From: Dryomyza anilis
Lineage: Eukaryota > Arthropoda > Insecta > Diptera > Dryomyzidae
Length of the DNA: 64,000 bases
Direction: 5' to 3'
Assembly (NCBI GenBank): GCA_951804985.1
Contig: OX638135.1
Location: 72,941,695-73,005,694 of the forward strand
Part shown: piece after piece, positions 31,936-42,532 of the stretch
Layout of the letters: each line of letters starts with the position of its first letter
Position numbering within the stretch: the stretch's first letter is position 1
Program-made: the position numbers and the translations under genes
The notes under the pieces: model-generated
Database searches by the model: none
The model's input: only the letters and a program-made list of their open reading frames with translations
Told to the model about the DNA's origin: nothing

Positions 31936-31970
31936 GCTACTGTATATAAATTCTTTAAATATACAGTAGC
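31936..31970. repeat. Perfect 12-bp-stem hairpin at element end
   Basis: GCTACTGTATAT, an 11-nt loop, then ATATACAGTAGC. It begins within the terminal bases of the 31929-36398 element. Confidence 0.85.
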
Positions 31971-32209
31971 CATGGACATTTTTATGACCTGTTAATTTCG
32001 GGTGCACTGAATTTTTTTTCCCAAAAAAATTCTGGAACCCAAAAAAAATAAAATAGAGTAAAAATAATTTTATTTTCGAAAAAATCGCGCGATTTTTGCT
32101 TCAAAAAAATTATAGAAGTCTAGAATATGTATGTATATATCTGTGGCAATATGAAATAACAACATAACTCGAGATATGCTCAAATTGAGTTATTATCACT
32201 TTTAAAATC

Positions 32210-32535
32210 ATTGGGTTGCTGGAAATATTAAGCAAAATCTTTGAATCGAATCACAAGATTTAGCAATCAGTTTTAATTTAGTGATTTAAATCATCTGTTT
32301 ATTTAAGTCTTAATATTAAATCAGAAAAAACCTGCAATCAGTTTTCAAGTCAAAATATTCAATCTCAAAAATTATAAAATCATGTTTCAAATCATTTGCT
32401 TGCTGCATAAACGACTGAAACGCAAATGATTTTGCAATCTTTTTGCTGAAATCATTTTTCTCACTCAAGACTTGAAGCAAAACACACTCAAATCATTTTT
32501 TTATACGCAAGATTTGAAGTAAAACAAATTTAAAT
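32210..32535. repeat. Inverted arm, partner at 35885-36190
   Basis: TTGCTGGAAATATTAAGCAA, AATCGAATCACAAGATTTA, ATGATTTTGCAATC and ACTCAAGACTTGAAG recur in the opposite strand at 35885-36190. Arms of about 300 bp lie some 3.4 kb apart and belong to the enclosing element. Confidence 0.75.
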
Positions 32536-33308
32536 TTTTAGTGATTTGAAATTTTTAGATTTACTTTTTTAAATTATTGTGATTTAAAAAAAAGAACTCC
32601 AAGTCTTTGACAATTTAAAAAATATGTATTGATGCATTCTTGTTAAAAGCTTGCTCAAAATTAGCTCGCGTAGCCACAAATGACTGACAGCATCGACTTA
32701 TGAGTAGAGCACAGTGGGGCAGCGAGTACCTAGTGTTGGCGAAAACCTCAAAAGTCAAATTGACCTCGGACACTTTTTTTTTCATTGTATAGTAAATAAA
32801 TTTACTAACAATGTGGCATCACTCAATTTATGCCATACGTATCCAAAAAATTTCGAATCGTTCCTTTAAAAAGCATAATTTTTTGTGTAATACAGCCATC
32901 TACATCTGGTATTTATAAAGTTTTTACTATGTCATTGTTTTAGAAATTCTTCATACATGGAGTAAATTCTCTTTTTTTTTAATTATTGTTCATTTACAAA
33001 ATGTTCCGGGCACACTCCGTCAAAACAAATTTATTGTTTTTTTAGTACACATAATAAAATTTTCAAAACACTAATGAAAATGTTGCCTTTTTGTTGTTAT
33101 TTACAATGCAACGAGCGGCCATTTATTCCGATATTAACAATCTTTGGTGCTTTTTTGCAAACTTTTTCCTTTATTTATTTGAATCATTACAATACCGTTT
33201 ACAGATAATGTATACAATATTAAATACAAATATTAATAATTAAACTATCAAAAAATACGATGTTCCATTGTGAGCAGTCTATTTCACATGAGCGCATTCA
33301 ACCCCAAT

Positions 33309-34076
33309 ATAAAATAACGAGTTGGGAAAGTTAGGTCACATGGGTAAGTTCGGTCACATGGGGCGGATTGTATAGTCGGTATATTTAATTGCATACGGGA
33401 TATATAATTGCATACCTTAATTTTAAAGTTTTTAATTATGCTGAACCTCCCCACCCTCAGAATATTATTCACATATCAGAAATTTACGTCTTACATCCCC
33501 ATAAATTTAAAAAATTTATATAAAAGTTTAAAAAACTAATAAAAAAAAATTGAAAAATATAATTGGGCGGACCACGCCTATATTTAAAATTATGTAAGGC
33601 TAATATTTCATAGATTTGATTTTAGTAATTTTCACTATGAAAACCCGGGAAATAAAGAAAAAAAATGTGGGCGGATCACGCATATTTTTAAGTGAATTAT
33701 AACAATATGTTTTAAATTTTATAACTATATCTTGAATACTTTTCGAGTTATTAGTTCCTAAAGAATTATATAAAAGTGACTTGTATGGGAGGTGAGCGTG
33801 TCCGTTAACCCATTTGACTCATTTTCAAACTCAGTTCCTACTTTTAGCTAAAATATATGGAGACGCATTCTGAGCAGTCTTTCTCAAGTTATCGTGTATA
33901 CGGGCAGCAAGACAGACGGACAGACAGACATACGGACATGGCTAAACGGACTTGGGTAGTGATGTTGATCAAGAACATATCTACTTTTCCATACCGGACA
34001 CGCCTCCTAAGGGGCGTTAAAATATATGCACAAAGTTAATATACCCTTTACCTCATAGGTGTAGGGTATAAAAATT
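33309..34076 (+). mobile_element. DINE-1/mini-me-like repeat, second subfamily
   Basis: Head GTTGGGAAAGTTAGGTCACA (33312), a body with GGGAGGTGAGCGTGTCCGTT, a GACAGACGGACAGACAGACA array (33910-33935; GTCY on the other strand), TCCATACCGGACACGCC, and the terminal hairpin TACCCTTTACCTC / AGGTGTAGGGTA (34041-34068). Same architecture as the 25935 copy but with different body and hairpin loop, so a related subfamily. Confidence 0.7.
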
Positions 34077-34504
34077 AAATATTGATATCGAGTATTTTTT
34101 AAACTAAAATTAACGCAGAAAATAAATTTCAAATAAAAAAAAACGTATAATATTCTACAATATACATATTAAATTAAAATTCGTCTTATACGTGAACGAC
34201 GTAATTGATACATCAGAAAATTTATACAAACTAATAGATGTGTACACAGAATAAAATATTTTGTTACAAAAGAATAATGATTATAATTATTTTTAAATGA
34301 CATACAATACTAAGAACTAAATATATAATTTAAAAATATATTAAAATAATTAAATTAGTGCTATTCTATATATGCCTTTCCTTGATAATGCCTTTCTTTA
34401 CAAAACCAATTAGATCGGTTCAACATTCCTTACCACAATGCATGTATTGCGGTTTCCTAAAAAAGTTTGACAAACAAAAATGTATTTTTTACATCAAATA
34501 TTTA

Positions 34505-34905
34505 TTATACCCTACACCTATGAGGTACAGGGTATATTAAGTTTGTGCAGATATTGTAACGCCCCTTAGGAGGCGTGGCCGGTATGGAAAAGTATATATA
34601 TGCTTGATCAGCATCACTATCCGAGTCCGTTTAGCCATGTCAGTCTGTCTGTCTGTCTTGCTGTCTGACCGGATACAAGGTAACTTGAATAATAATAGTC
34701 GGAATGTAATGAAATTTGGTTTCAATACATTTTAGCAAAAAATTGGTTCGGAGTTTGGATTTGAGAAAAATCGGTCAACGGACACGCCCACCTCCCATAC
34801 AACTCACTTATATATTACTATTTAGTAACCAATAACTCGAAAAGTATTAGATGTAAATTTATAAAATTTAAAACATATTGTTAGAATTCGCCTATGTTCC
34901 AAAAA
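34505..34905 (-). mobile_element. DINE-1/mini-me-like repeat, second subfamily, inverted
   Basis: Starts at hairpin TACCCTACACCTATGAGG / AGGGTA (34508-34532), then AGGAGGCGTGGCCGGTATGG, a GTCAGTCTGTCTGTCTGTCT array (34639-34672) and CGGACACGCCCACCTCCCAT. It matches 33309-34076 in reverse orientation; the head is missing. The stretch after it (34925-35200) recurs at 53400-53600. Confidence 0.72.
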
Positions 34906-35344
34906 TGGGAGTGATTGATATCTAAATAAAATGTGCTTATATGAGAAATATCTTGTTTAGTTTTTAAGATATAGACTTGAACATGATTTTTTTTCATGTA
35001 AGCACATTTTAGATCTCAATGTAAGCTTTCCATAAACAAAAGAATTTTAAAAATCGGATAACTTTTGGATTTTTTACAATTTTTGAAAGATTTTTCATGA
35101 AGAAATGTTCAACTTTTCTGATTCTTATCTGATTTATATAACTGTTAAAGATACAAACTCCAATCTAAACCTAAGTTCTCTCAAGTTCTCTCTATACAAC
35201 ACTTTTTAAATTTTTAAAATCGGTTGAGTGGTTCCGACAATACTGAATTTCACCCGATTTCAGAGCGTTTGGGCACACTGTGCAAAGGAGCATCATCCTG
35301 GTCACATGAGCAGGTTCGACTGATATGATAAACAACTTATATAT

Positions 35345-35791
35345 CAGTGTTGCCACTTTCTGATTAATTCCACAAAAGCGTGCATTTTTTATCTCATTGT
35401 ACATATAATGTTTGCGTTAATTTATTATGTTACTTTGTATTTGAATTACAATTATTATAATCTGATAATAATCAAATAGAAAAATATAAGATTTCCAATA
35501 AATATATATTTTTTTTAATATTACATGAAATTTATCTAATGATAATAACTAAAGTTATTTTTGAATATACAAATAAAGGAAAAATAATTTGTTGATAATG
35601 ATTTCTTATCTGGAAAAAATCATTTGGAATATTTTTGGTATCGAAATACGTTTAAAAAACATTTTTCGGATTAATATTTTAAAAGTTTTAATCTCAATTT
35701 AAGTATATTTCTGTGTATCTTGTTTCCATTACTATTATTAAGAATTTTAGGATATTTAATGTAAAACTCAAATATGGAGATGGCAACACTG
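35345..35791. mobile_element. hAT MITE, 447 bp
   Basis: Termini CAGTGTTGCCACT and (reversed) CAGTGTTGCCATC. Flanks TTATATAT (35337-35344) and TTATATTC (35792-35799), a degenerate 8-bp TSD fitting nTnnnnAn on the left. No coding content. Confidence 0.62.
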
Positions 35792-36417
35792 TTATATTCT
35801 CACTCAGTCTCGTTTTCACCTCGTTCAACACTGGAGCAGGCTTAAAGCCGGTTTTGCTCATACCAGATGTAGATGGCTGTATTACAAAAACAAATTGTTT
35901 TACTTCAAATCTTGAGTGTAAAGAAATGATTTGAGTGTGTTTTACTTCAAGTCTTGAGTGAGAAAAATGATTTAAGCAAAGGGATTGCAAAATCATTTGC
36001 GTTTCAGACGTTTATGCAGCATTTATGCATTGGGACTTGAAAACTGATTAAAGATTTTTTGTGATTCAATCTTAAGACTAAAATGAACAGATGATTTAAA
36101 TCACTAAATTAAAACTGATTGTTAAATCTTGTGATTCGATTCAATTCGACTTTGCTTAATATTTCCAGCAATCCAATGATTGCTGGAAATATGTGATTGC
36201 AACTTAGGATAATTCAATCTGTAAATGATTTAAAAAAAGATTTTAAAAAAGATTTTCATTTATTGATTTAAATATAATAATATATTAACAAATCAATTGA
36301 AAAAAGATTTCAATCTATTTCTTTAAAAAGACTTGATTTGCTTTTTTTAAATCAGGTAAATGAATTGAATCATTTCGATTTATTCTTTCACAGCTCTGGT
36401 TCAAACATAAACATAAA

Positions 36418-36517
36418 TTATGTTTGCATCAGTGCAAATATATAATATTTGCATCAATACAAATATATTATGTTTGCATCAGTGCAAACATATTATGTCT
36501 GCGGCAGTCTCCAAACA
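36418..36517. repeat. 25-bp minisatellite, 4 units
   Basis: Four 25-bp units (36418, 36443, 36468, 36493) of TTATGTTTGCATCAGTGCAA followed by AYATA. Each holds the dyad TTTGCA...TGCAAA; the last unit is diverged. Confidence 0.82.
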
Positions 36518-36769
36518 AATACGTGTTTGCTGCTAATTATGTTTGGGAAAGCCATTTTTTCCCTGCGTATACGCAACGTTAGTTCGTTCGTCGATTGTGC
36601 ATATTCACTGAAATTTAACATTATTCTTTTTTTTTACCTTTATGCATAGTTTTTTTTTGTTAATTATTTAATTATGATTTTTTTCTTAAGTTAAGTTCTA
36701 TGTGCATTATTTCATTTAACTTATAAAACCAAAAAATATATTTTTTTAATATATGAACATTTTAACAGT

Positions 36770-37145
36770 GACCCTCAATGTGAACAGTGTCCATATTGCT
36801 TTTTGTGTTTTTCTTTTTTCGCTGATTCGTTTGAAAGTGCAACAACAATAAAAATGCGTATAAAGCAGCATAGAATTTGTGGCGGAACATTTTTTGAACA
36901 ATTTTTGTACATTTGTTGTTGTTGTTGCTAGATACGTACATGCAGTGTGGTGCCATGCGACTGTATGTTATCATGCGTCTGTCGTTGGCATGCGTCTGTT
37001 TGTTGCCATGCGATGATACAGGGTAGCAACGAAAAGTTTTCGTTGAGGTGTGTATACGCATGGTAATGCATTATTGTTGTATTCTCTTCTTTTGTTTAGT
37101 GTTCGCTTTAAGCGTTTGAGTTTGTGTTCGCAAAGGGAAATGTTA
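36770..37145 (-). repeat. Dispersed repeat block, partner of 29695-30105
   Basis: Reverse-oriented copy of the 29695-30105 block: TTTGCGAACACAAACTCAAA at its right end, GCATGGCAACAAACAGACGC in the middle, GTTTGAAAGTGCAACAACAA toward the left. It ends at the point where the LINE ORF1 remnant starts, so it may mark the LINE's 5' flank. Confidence 0.75.
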
Positions 37146-37214
37146 CCCTGCAAGATAGTGTTTGTGTTCACATGACATACGCTACGTGTAGCACGGTTTT
37201 TTTAATATCTGACG

Positions 37215-37842
37215 ATAACAGAAATATGCCCATTAGTTTCGAGGTCACTCCAGCGGATCTACAAGTGGCCATCATTGACGAATCGGATCCGGATGGTAGG
37301 ATCAATTCGGAAAGATGGCTGCTTGTAGAGAATGAAGTCCTCAAGGAGATGATGGTGCGCGTCGAAGCCGGTATTCTGCGAGACTACAATTTCGACGGCG
37401 TAGGATGGTATAAAGGGGTTAAAGTCGTAGCATGCGGCTCACAGGGATCACTGGAATTTTTGACCAGTTCCATCGCCAAAATCGGTGAACTTTGGAAGGG
37501 GTCAAAACTGAAAGTGATCTCCAGATCCGCGCTACCACTTCGCCTTCAGTACAGGCGATGGATTCCACCTCCTGCAAAACATGAGGATGGATCCATAGTC
37601 AAACTGTTGGCGGCCCAAAACAGGGACGTTCCGATAAGCGGTTGAACGCTGATCAACGCACGGCAAAGCCAAAACAACGAAGGGAAAGTGCTTATCTTCG
37701 TTGTTGACAGGCATTCAGCGCGGCTGCTCGATGAAAGAGGGATGCTGAAGTTCGGGCTTGGGTCAGTGAGGGCGTGGACAGAGAAGGATGACGATGAAAA
37801 GGCACAAAAAGTCGTACCAGTTGCAGGTAGTGCAAATTAATT
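37215..37842 (+). pseudogene. LINE ORF1 C-part, DUF4780-like
   Basis: The frame from about 37230 reads DLQVAIIDESDPDGRINSER, then VENEVLKEMMVRVEAGI, GVKVVACGSQGSLEFL, WKGSKLKVISRSALP and RRWIPPP. This resembles the DUF4780 region found in gag-like ORF1 proteins of insect LINEs (from memory). A TGA at 37643-37645 replaces an expected Trp. The same frame then continues (TLINARQSQNNEGKVLIFVV, ARLLDERGMLKFGLGSV) to a stop at about 37842, overlapping ORF2. The N-terminal part and any zinc knuckles are missing. Confidence 0.68.
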
Positions 37843-38340
37843 TGCACCACTGCAAAGCCGCAACAGACGACCTAATTCTCCTATTTACCGAAGATGAAGT
37901 AGACGTGGTCTTAGTCCAAGAACCCTGGATAGCACATAACCAGGTACAAGGGCTAAGGTCGAAACAATACAATCTGTTTCACTCTACAAATGGAGGTAAG
38001 ATAAGATGTTGTATTCTAGCTAGGAAAACACTGAATGCTTTTTTCCTACACAATTACAGTAATGTTGACACGGTGGCAATACAGGTTGAAAACAAAGAGA
38101 AAACGATAATTCTCAGTTCAGCCTATATGCCATACGACGAAGAAAACCCCCTCCGAGAACAGTCCGAGAACTTGATGATTATGCGAACGCACGGAACCTG
38201 CCACTGGTGATCGGCTGTGACGCCAACGCACATTACAGCCAGTGGGGTAGTAAAGATATCAACGAACGAGGTGAGTCAATCTTTGAATTTCTTATGTTCT
38301 CTGACTTTATCTTGTGCAACAGGGAAATCACCCCACTTTT
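37788..38340 (+). pseudogene. LINE ORF2 endonuclease domain, frameshifted
   Basis: ATG at 37788 starts ORF2. QVVQINLHHCKAATDDL (residues about 13-29) and VVLVQEPWIAHNQV, which holds the catalytic Glu, are the first APE blocks, followed by SSAYMPYDEENPL. A frameshift near 38165-38200 ends this frame. In the next frame NLPLVIGCDANAHYSQWG gives the catalytic Asp/Asn/His block and runs to a second frameshift in the CCCC at about 38331. The SDH block lies in the following frame (38314-39774). Confidence 0.82.
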
Positions 38341-39774
38341 CAAAATAGAGTAAGAGAAGAAATCCTTGACCTGACATTAATCAACAACACAGAACTGATT
38401 GAGGTCAAAGACTGGAAAGTGTCTTCTAAAAACTCCTTTTCGGACCATTTTAGAATACTTTTCAGCATTAACTTCAAACCTAGTAAGATAAAACCTTTTA
38501 GGAATCCTGCGAAAACAAAGTGGTCAAAATATTCAGAGTGGATATCGGAAAACGTGCCGCACACACGCGACAATTCTTTTCCTGACAGTATATCCATAGA
38601 CTCCGCGGTAGACATGATCACGAAGAAAATGAACAAAGCCTTCTTAAAGTTTTGCCCAATCTCTCGCCGTCACAAAACTACCAAAAATCCTTGGTGGACG
38701 GTTGAACTAAAAAAGCAGAGAACAGAGTTTAGAAAACTACATAACAAGGCCAGGAAGCGTAAGCTTGAAATTGACTGGACCAAGTATAGGTCAGAACTAA
38801 ACACCTACACGAAATCCATAAGGGACGCTAAATTCAACTCATGGAAAACATTCTGTGAAGAAATTGAAAAGACCAATGATGCAGCCAGACTTCGTAGAGT
38901 TCTATCCAAGGACCCTGTAATACCCAGCTACAATCGACGACCAGACAATACCTGGACCGAATCAAGTCAAGGATCTCTAGCACTCCTAATGGAAGTTCAC
39001 TTCCCAGGCTGTAAAGACCCTGACGACACGACCCCTACATACATCTCGGAGCCGATTCACAATAGATTCTTGGCACCGAATCACAATGAAATCAGCACCC
39101 ATATAGACAGTATGTTAACAGATAGAATGATAACATGGGCCATTAAATCGTTCAAGCCCTACAAATCCGCAGGACCGGATAATATAATACCAGCCATGCT
39201 GATACATGCTATTCCAGCAATTGGTACATGGCTAAAGGCAATCTTCAAAAGTTGTCTTAGGCTAGGGTACATACAGCTTAAATGGAAAGAAGTCAGAGTG
39301 GTATTCATTTCCAAAGCGGGAAAGACAACACACTCTACTGCAAAGGACTATAGGCCAATAAGCCTCTCATCGTTTATGTTAAAAACGCTGGAGAGAATTC
39401 TTGACCAAAACATTAGACTAAAACTAAATGATAAAACTAAACTGATAACAAGCTATCAACACGCCTACCTTAAGGGGAAATCAGTTGAAACAGCACTGCA
39501 CGAGGTAGTTACGACAATTGAAAAGAACCTACACTACAAGGACTTCACACTAACATCATTTTTGGATATTGAAGGAGCTAAAGGCTACGTAAAAACGGAA
39601 TCCATAAAAACCGCTTTAGATAAAGTTCAGGTAGAAACCAAGACAACACAATGGAGATATAAAATGCTAAACAACAGAATAATTAACTCACAGTTGGGTA
39701 TTAGTAAAGCACGGAAAACAATAACTAGGTGTACACCGCAAGGAGGGGTTAAATCCCCACTTCTCTTGCTTTAA
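38314..39774 (+). pseudogene. LINE ORF2, EN end to RT fingers and palm
   Basis: 486 codons. Early residues finish the endonuclease (EEILDLTLINN, FSDHFRIL). A Lys/Arg-rich linker follows (RRHKTTKNPWWTVELKKQR), then RT: FKPYKSAGPDNIIPAML (about 276-292), YRPISLSSFMLKTLERILDQ (about 345-364), YQHAYLKGKSVETALHEVV and motif A FLDIEGAKGYVKTES. The last has KGY where FNN-type residues are usual. TPQGGVKSPLL follows, then TAA at 39772 in place of a sense codon. The frame resumes at once as VVDEILAIL. Confidence 0.85.
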
Positions 39775-40664
39775 GTAGTTGACGAAATTTTAGCAATACT
39801 AAGAAATAAAGGAATAAAATCAGTAGCATATGCAGACGATGTAGTAATTATAGTAAGCGGAAAATACCTTCCTAATATTAGCAGAATTATGGAAACTGCA
39901 CTGAAAGAACTGTCAATGTGTGCAGGACAAAACGGCCTAGGAGTAAACGCCTCCAAGACTGAACTCGTACACTTCACAAATAAAAGGAATATTGAAAACT
40001 TTGAGCTTCCAAAACTCGATGGCTGCACACTCGCTCTATCTAGCGAAGCGAAATATCTCGAAACTATACTAGACAGTAACTTCGATGGAAACGCTACACA
40101 GAAGAAAAAGTGAAAAAAGCACTATGCGCTTTCTATTCATGCAAAAATACTGTCGGTAAACGATGGGGCATGAGACCAAGTATAATCCACTGGATGTACA
40201 CAGCGATCGTCAGACCCATATTAACGTACGGTTCTACGGTATGGTGGGAAGCGATAAAGAAGACTACATTTCTGAGGGAAATGAGGAAAGTACAAAGACT
40301 GGCATGCACCAGTATTACAGGCGCATTGAAATCGACCCCACAAATAGGGATGGAAATCATGCTTAATCTTCAGCCAGTAGACGACTTCATTAGGAGAACG
40401 GCAGCAAAGAACGTGATTCGACTAAGAGAATCAGGATTCTGGAAGCAACTCTCATATGAACACACGTCTATCCTCGAAGTTTTCAGCATGATCGAACTCC
40501 CAAAAACAGATTATATAACACCACAGATAGACATAAATCCAAACTACTCTATCGTAATACCTAGTAGAGAACAATGGAGCGCTAACTCGCCTACAAGCAA
40601 TAGGCGAGTTAGCAACCTTCAAGCAACCTTCAAGTCTTTACTGACGGGTCTAAGATGGAAATAG
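39775..40664 (+). pseudogene. LINE ORF2, YADD box to RT thumb
   Basis: Same frame as the segment before the TAA: GIKSVAYADDVVIIVSGKYL (catalytic YADD at about 39827-39838), GLGVNASKTELVHF, AKYLETILDSN. A frameshift near 40107, in an A-rich run, moves reading to KKALCAFYSCKNTVGKRWGM then MYTAIVRPILTYGSTVWWEA and MRKVQRLACTSITGALKSTP, the connection domain leading to RNase H. A third frame change between about 40580 and 40640, near a duplicated GCGAGTTAGCAACCTTCAA-like stretch, precedes VFTDGSKM. Confidence 0.83.
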
Positions 40665-41476
40665 GGACTGGATCTGGAATTTTCTGCGACGCAATGCAAA
40701 TTCACGAGTCACATAGACGTCACGACGACTGCAGTGTCTTTCAAGCAGAAATATTCGCGATAGATAAAGCAGCACAGATCATCCAAATAAAGAAAATGGA
40801 TCCATCGGAGATTACAATCTTTGTGAATAGTCAGGCTGCCATCCTAGCACTAGACAATGCGATCATAAAATCGAGCACAGTACTCAACTGTCGCCGATCA
40901 CTCAACATACTAAGTCAAACCCATGCGATAACCATATGCTGGGTTCCCGGACTTAGCAATATAGAAGGGAACGAACAATCCGATGAGCTAGCGCGACAGT
41001 GTTCTGCACGTAGAATAGAGGATGCATGCTCTTCAACTAGGATTCCATTAGGTGTCCTAAGAAGGCATATTGACCTTAAAACGACGGAAAAACCAAACGC
41101 AAACTGGTTATCCAGAGACGACTGCATTATCTCACGTCGTCTCTGGCCACACACCAATGAAAAAAGAACAAAAAGCCTGATAAATAACAATAAAGAAGCT
41201 ACCCGCATCCTCATCGGCGTCCTGACAGGACATTGTGCAATTGGCACAATGGCGCACAGACTGGGCATCCCCGCGCCTGACTACTGCAGGAGCTGCAAAG
41301 AAGTTGAGGAAGTAGAATCAATAGTACATCTACTATGCGACTGTCCAAATCTCCAAACGCGCCGACTCCAGTACATGGGGAACAGGTTCTTTGGAGAACT
41401 GGAAAAAATAGTAGAAGTTCCGATTAAAAATCTACTAGGGTTCGTAAGAAGATCAGATTGGTTTCGAAGAAACTAA
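40628..41476 (+). pseudogene. LINE RNase H and zinc knuckle, active site altered
   Basis: VFTDGSKMEIGTGSGIFC (first catalytic Asp at about 40640), FQAEIFAIDKAAQII (catalytic Glu), then FVNSQAAILALDNA, where the third catalytic position reads Asn (AAT) instead of the usual Asp of a DSQ block. ICWVPGLSNIEGNEQSDELA holds the last Asp, though the usual His of PGH is Leu. The C-terminus has the Cys/His knuckle CRSCKEVEEVESIVHLLCDC and ends FRRN. As an RNase H it should be inactive. The codons from 40652 on are repeated in units 2 and 3. Confidence 0.85.
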
Positions 41477-41606
41477 CCCACAGTTGTCAACAGAATATAG
41501 TTACCACAAAGATAAAAAGGGAACACAATGGACCACTAGGCCCCCGTGAGTGTTTGCTGATTAAATTTCAGCAAGCACCCCCTTACAAACCTAACCTAAC
41601 CTATAG

Positions 41607-41926
41607 TTTATAGACTAAATAAAAATGGTCAATTTCTTTTTACCATATTAAAGAGAAAAGTGTTCAAATATGATTTAAATTAATACTCAATTTTAGTTTT
41701 TTATTTTAAAAATACATCATTTTCAAAGGTGGTTGTGCGCGAAAAGAAGGACTTAGAGAATACACATACAAAATTTTGTTCACAAATGGAATGAACGCCG
41801 TTAATTAAGACTCTGTCCATAATATATAGAATATAAAAAAATCACTATTTTGTAATAGTACTGCAAACGACACGATATAAAATTCATTCCAGAGCTCTCA
41901 ATACAAAACATAATAGAAAATTTAGT
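41607..41926. other. 3' flank of LINE, no feature
   Basis: AT-rich non-coding DNA downstream of the LINE (repeated in each unit). Nothing recognised. Confidence 0.5.
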
Positions 41927-42528
41927 AAGGTTATTCACTAAACGGAGCAGTTGCGATGTAGAGTAGCAGTTTTGTCAAGTAGCAGTTGTGCAACAACAAA
42001 AATGGCAAAAACAAAAATTATCTGCTTATCTACTTCGCTAAAAGTTTGAGTTTACTTCGTGGTACTTTTGTAGTTTTTTAGTGATGCTGAATTTATGACT
42101 TTTGGGTACTTAATATTACAGACAGTGTTTGATTATTGAGTTGAAATTCACCAAAATGCATTATATTTAAATGAAAATATATATTTTTATATAATGTCCA
42201 CTGTTTTAAGAATAAATCTTAACGAGTTCCTATAAAAGGTATGAGTTTTTTTCTTAAATCAACATCACTAATCTAAATTTGTTTACTTTGTTTTAATTAT
42301 AATGTATTGATATGAGATATTGAATTAAAAATAAGTAACTAAAGGCATACTTATATATTGTATATGGCCAATAAGTAACAAATCTGAAATTTAAATGAAA
42401 CAAAAACATCTGTTTTTGGTACATCAAACTGAAAACTACCACACTACACAAATATGAAATAAGTGTGTTCACAAAATATGATACAATGCTAATGTACATC
42501 GGCAACTGCTCCGTTTCGTGAATACCTT
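41927..42528. mobile_element. TIR element, 602 bp, copy in unit 1
   Basis: Ends AAGGTTATTCACTAAACGGA and (reversed) AAGGTATTCACGAAACGGAG, then GCAGTTGC on both sides: near-perfect inverted repeats of about 27 bp. TAGT flanks both ends (41923-41926, 42529-42532), a possible 4-bp TSD. Internal GTAGCAGTT repeats lie near the left end. Non-coding; superfamily not assigned. Confidence 0.78.
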
Positions 42529-42532
42529 TAGT

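Larger units (their letters stand above)
31929..36398. mobile_element. Probable hAT-like element, 4.5 kb with nested repeats
   Basis: Left end CAGGGCTGCTACTG, right end (reversed) CAGAGCTGTGAAAG. Flanks GCATAAAC (31921-31928) and GTTCAAAC (36399-36406) agree at 5 of 8 positions, so the TSD is weak. Long AT-rich arms inside (32210-32535 and 35885-36190) are inverted copies rich in CAAATCATTT. GTAATACAGCCATCTACATC occurs at 32888 and, inverted, near 35865-35885. Two DINE-like repeats and a hAT MITE sit inside. No transposase recognised. Confidence 0.55.
37190..41606 (+). mobile_element. LOA-like LINE, near-complete but broken
   Basis: Plus-strand LINE with a partial ORF1 (37215-37842), ORF2 endonuclease and RT (37788-40664) and RNase H with zinc knuckle (40620-41476), then a 3' UTR to about 41606 ending in CCTAACCTAACCTA. 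ORF1 and ORF2 overlap by about 50 bp in different frames. RNase H after RT places it in the I superfamily; LOA-like is my guess from domain order and sequence feel. It is 5' truncated inside ORF1. Its RNase H end and 3' UTR are carried into the tandem array (40652-52487). Confidence 0.82.

Noticed and set aside
35192..35404. 70-codon minus-strand ORF with several Cys and His
   Set aside because: Cys/His spacing fits no known finger, and the frame overlaps the left end of a hAT MITE.
40915..41268. 117-codon minus-strand ORF repeated three times
   Set aside because: Antisense shadow of the LINE RNase H frame.
41590..41603. Interstitial telomere
   Set aside because: Only about two and a half CCTAA units, at the same place in each copied LINE tail; higher flies generally lack TTAGG telomeres.
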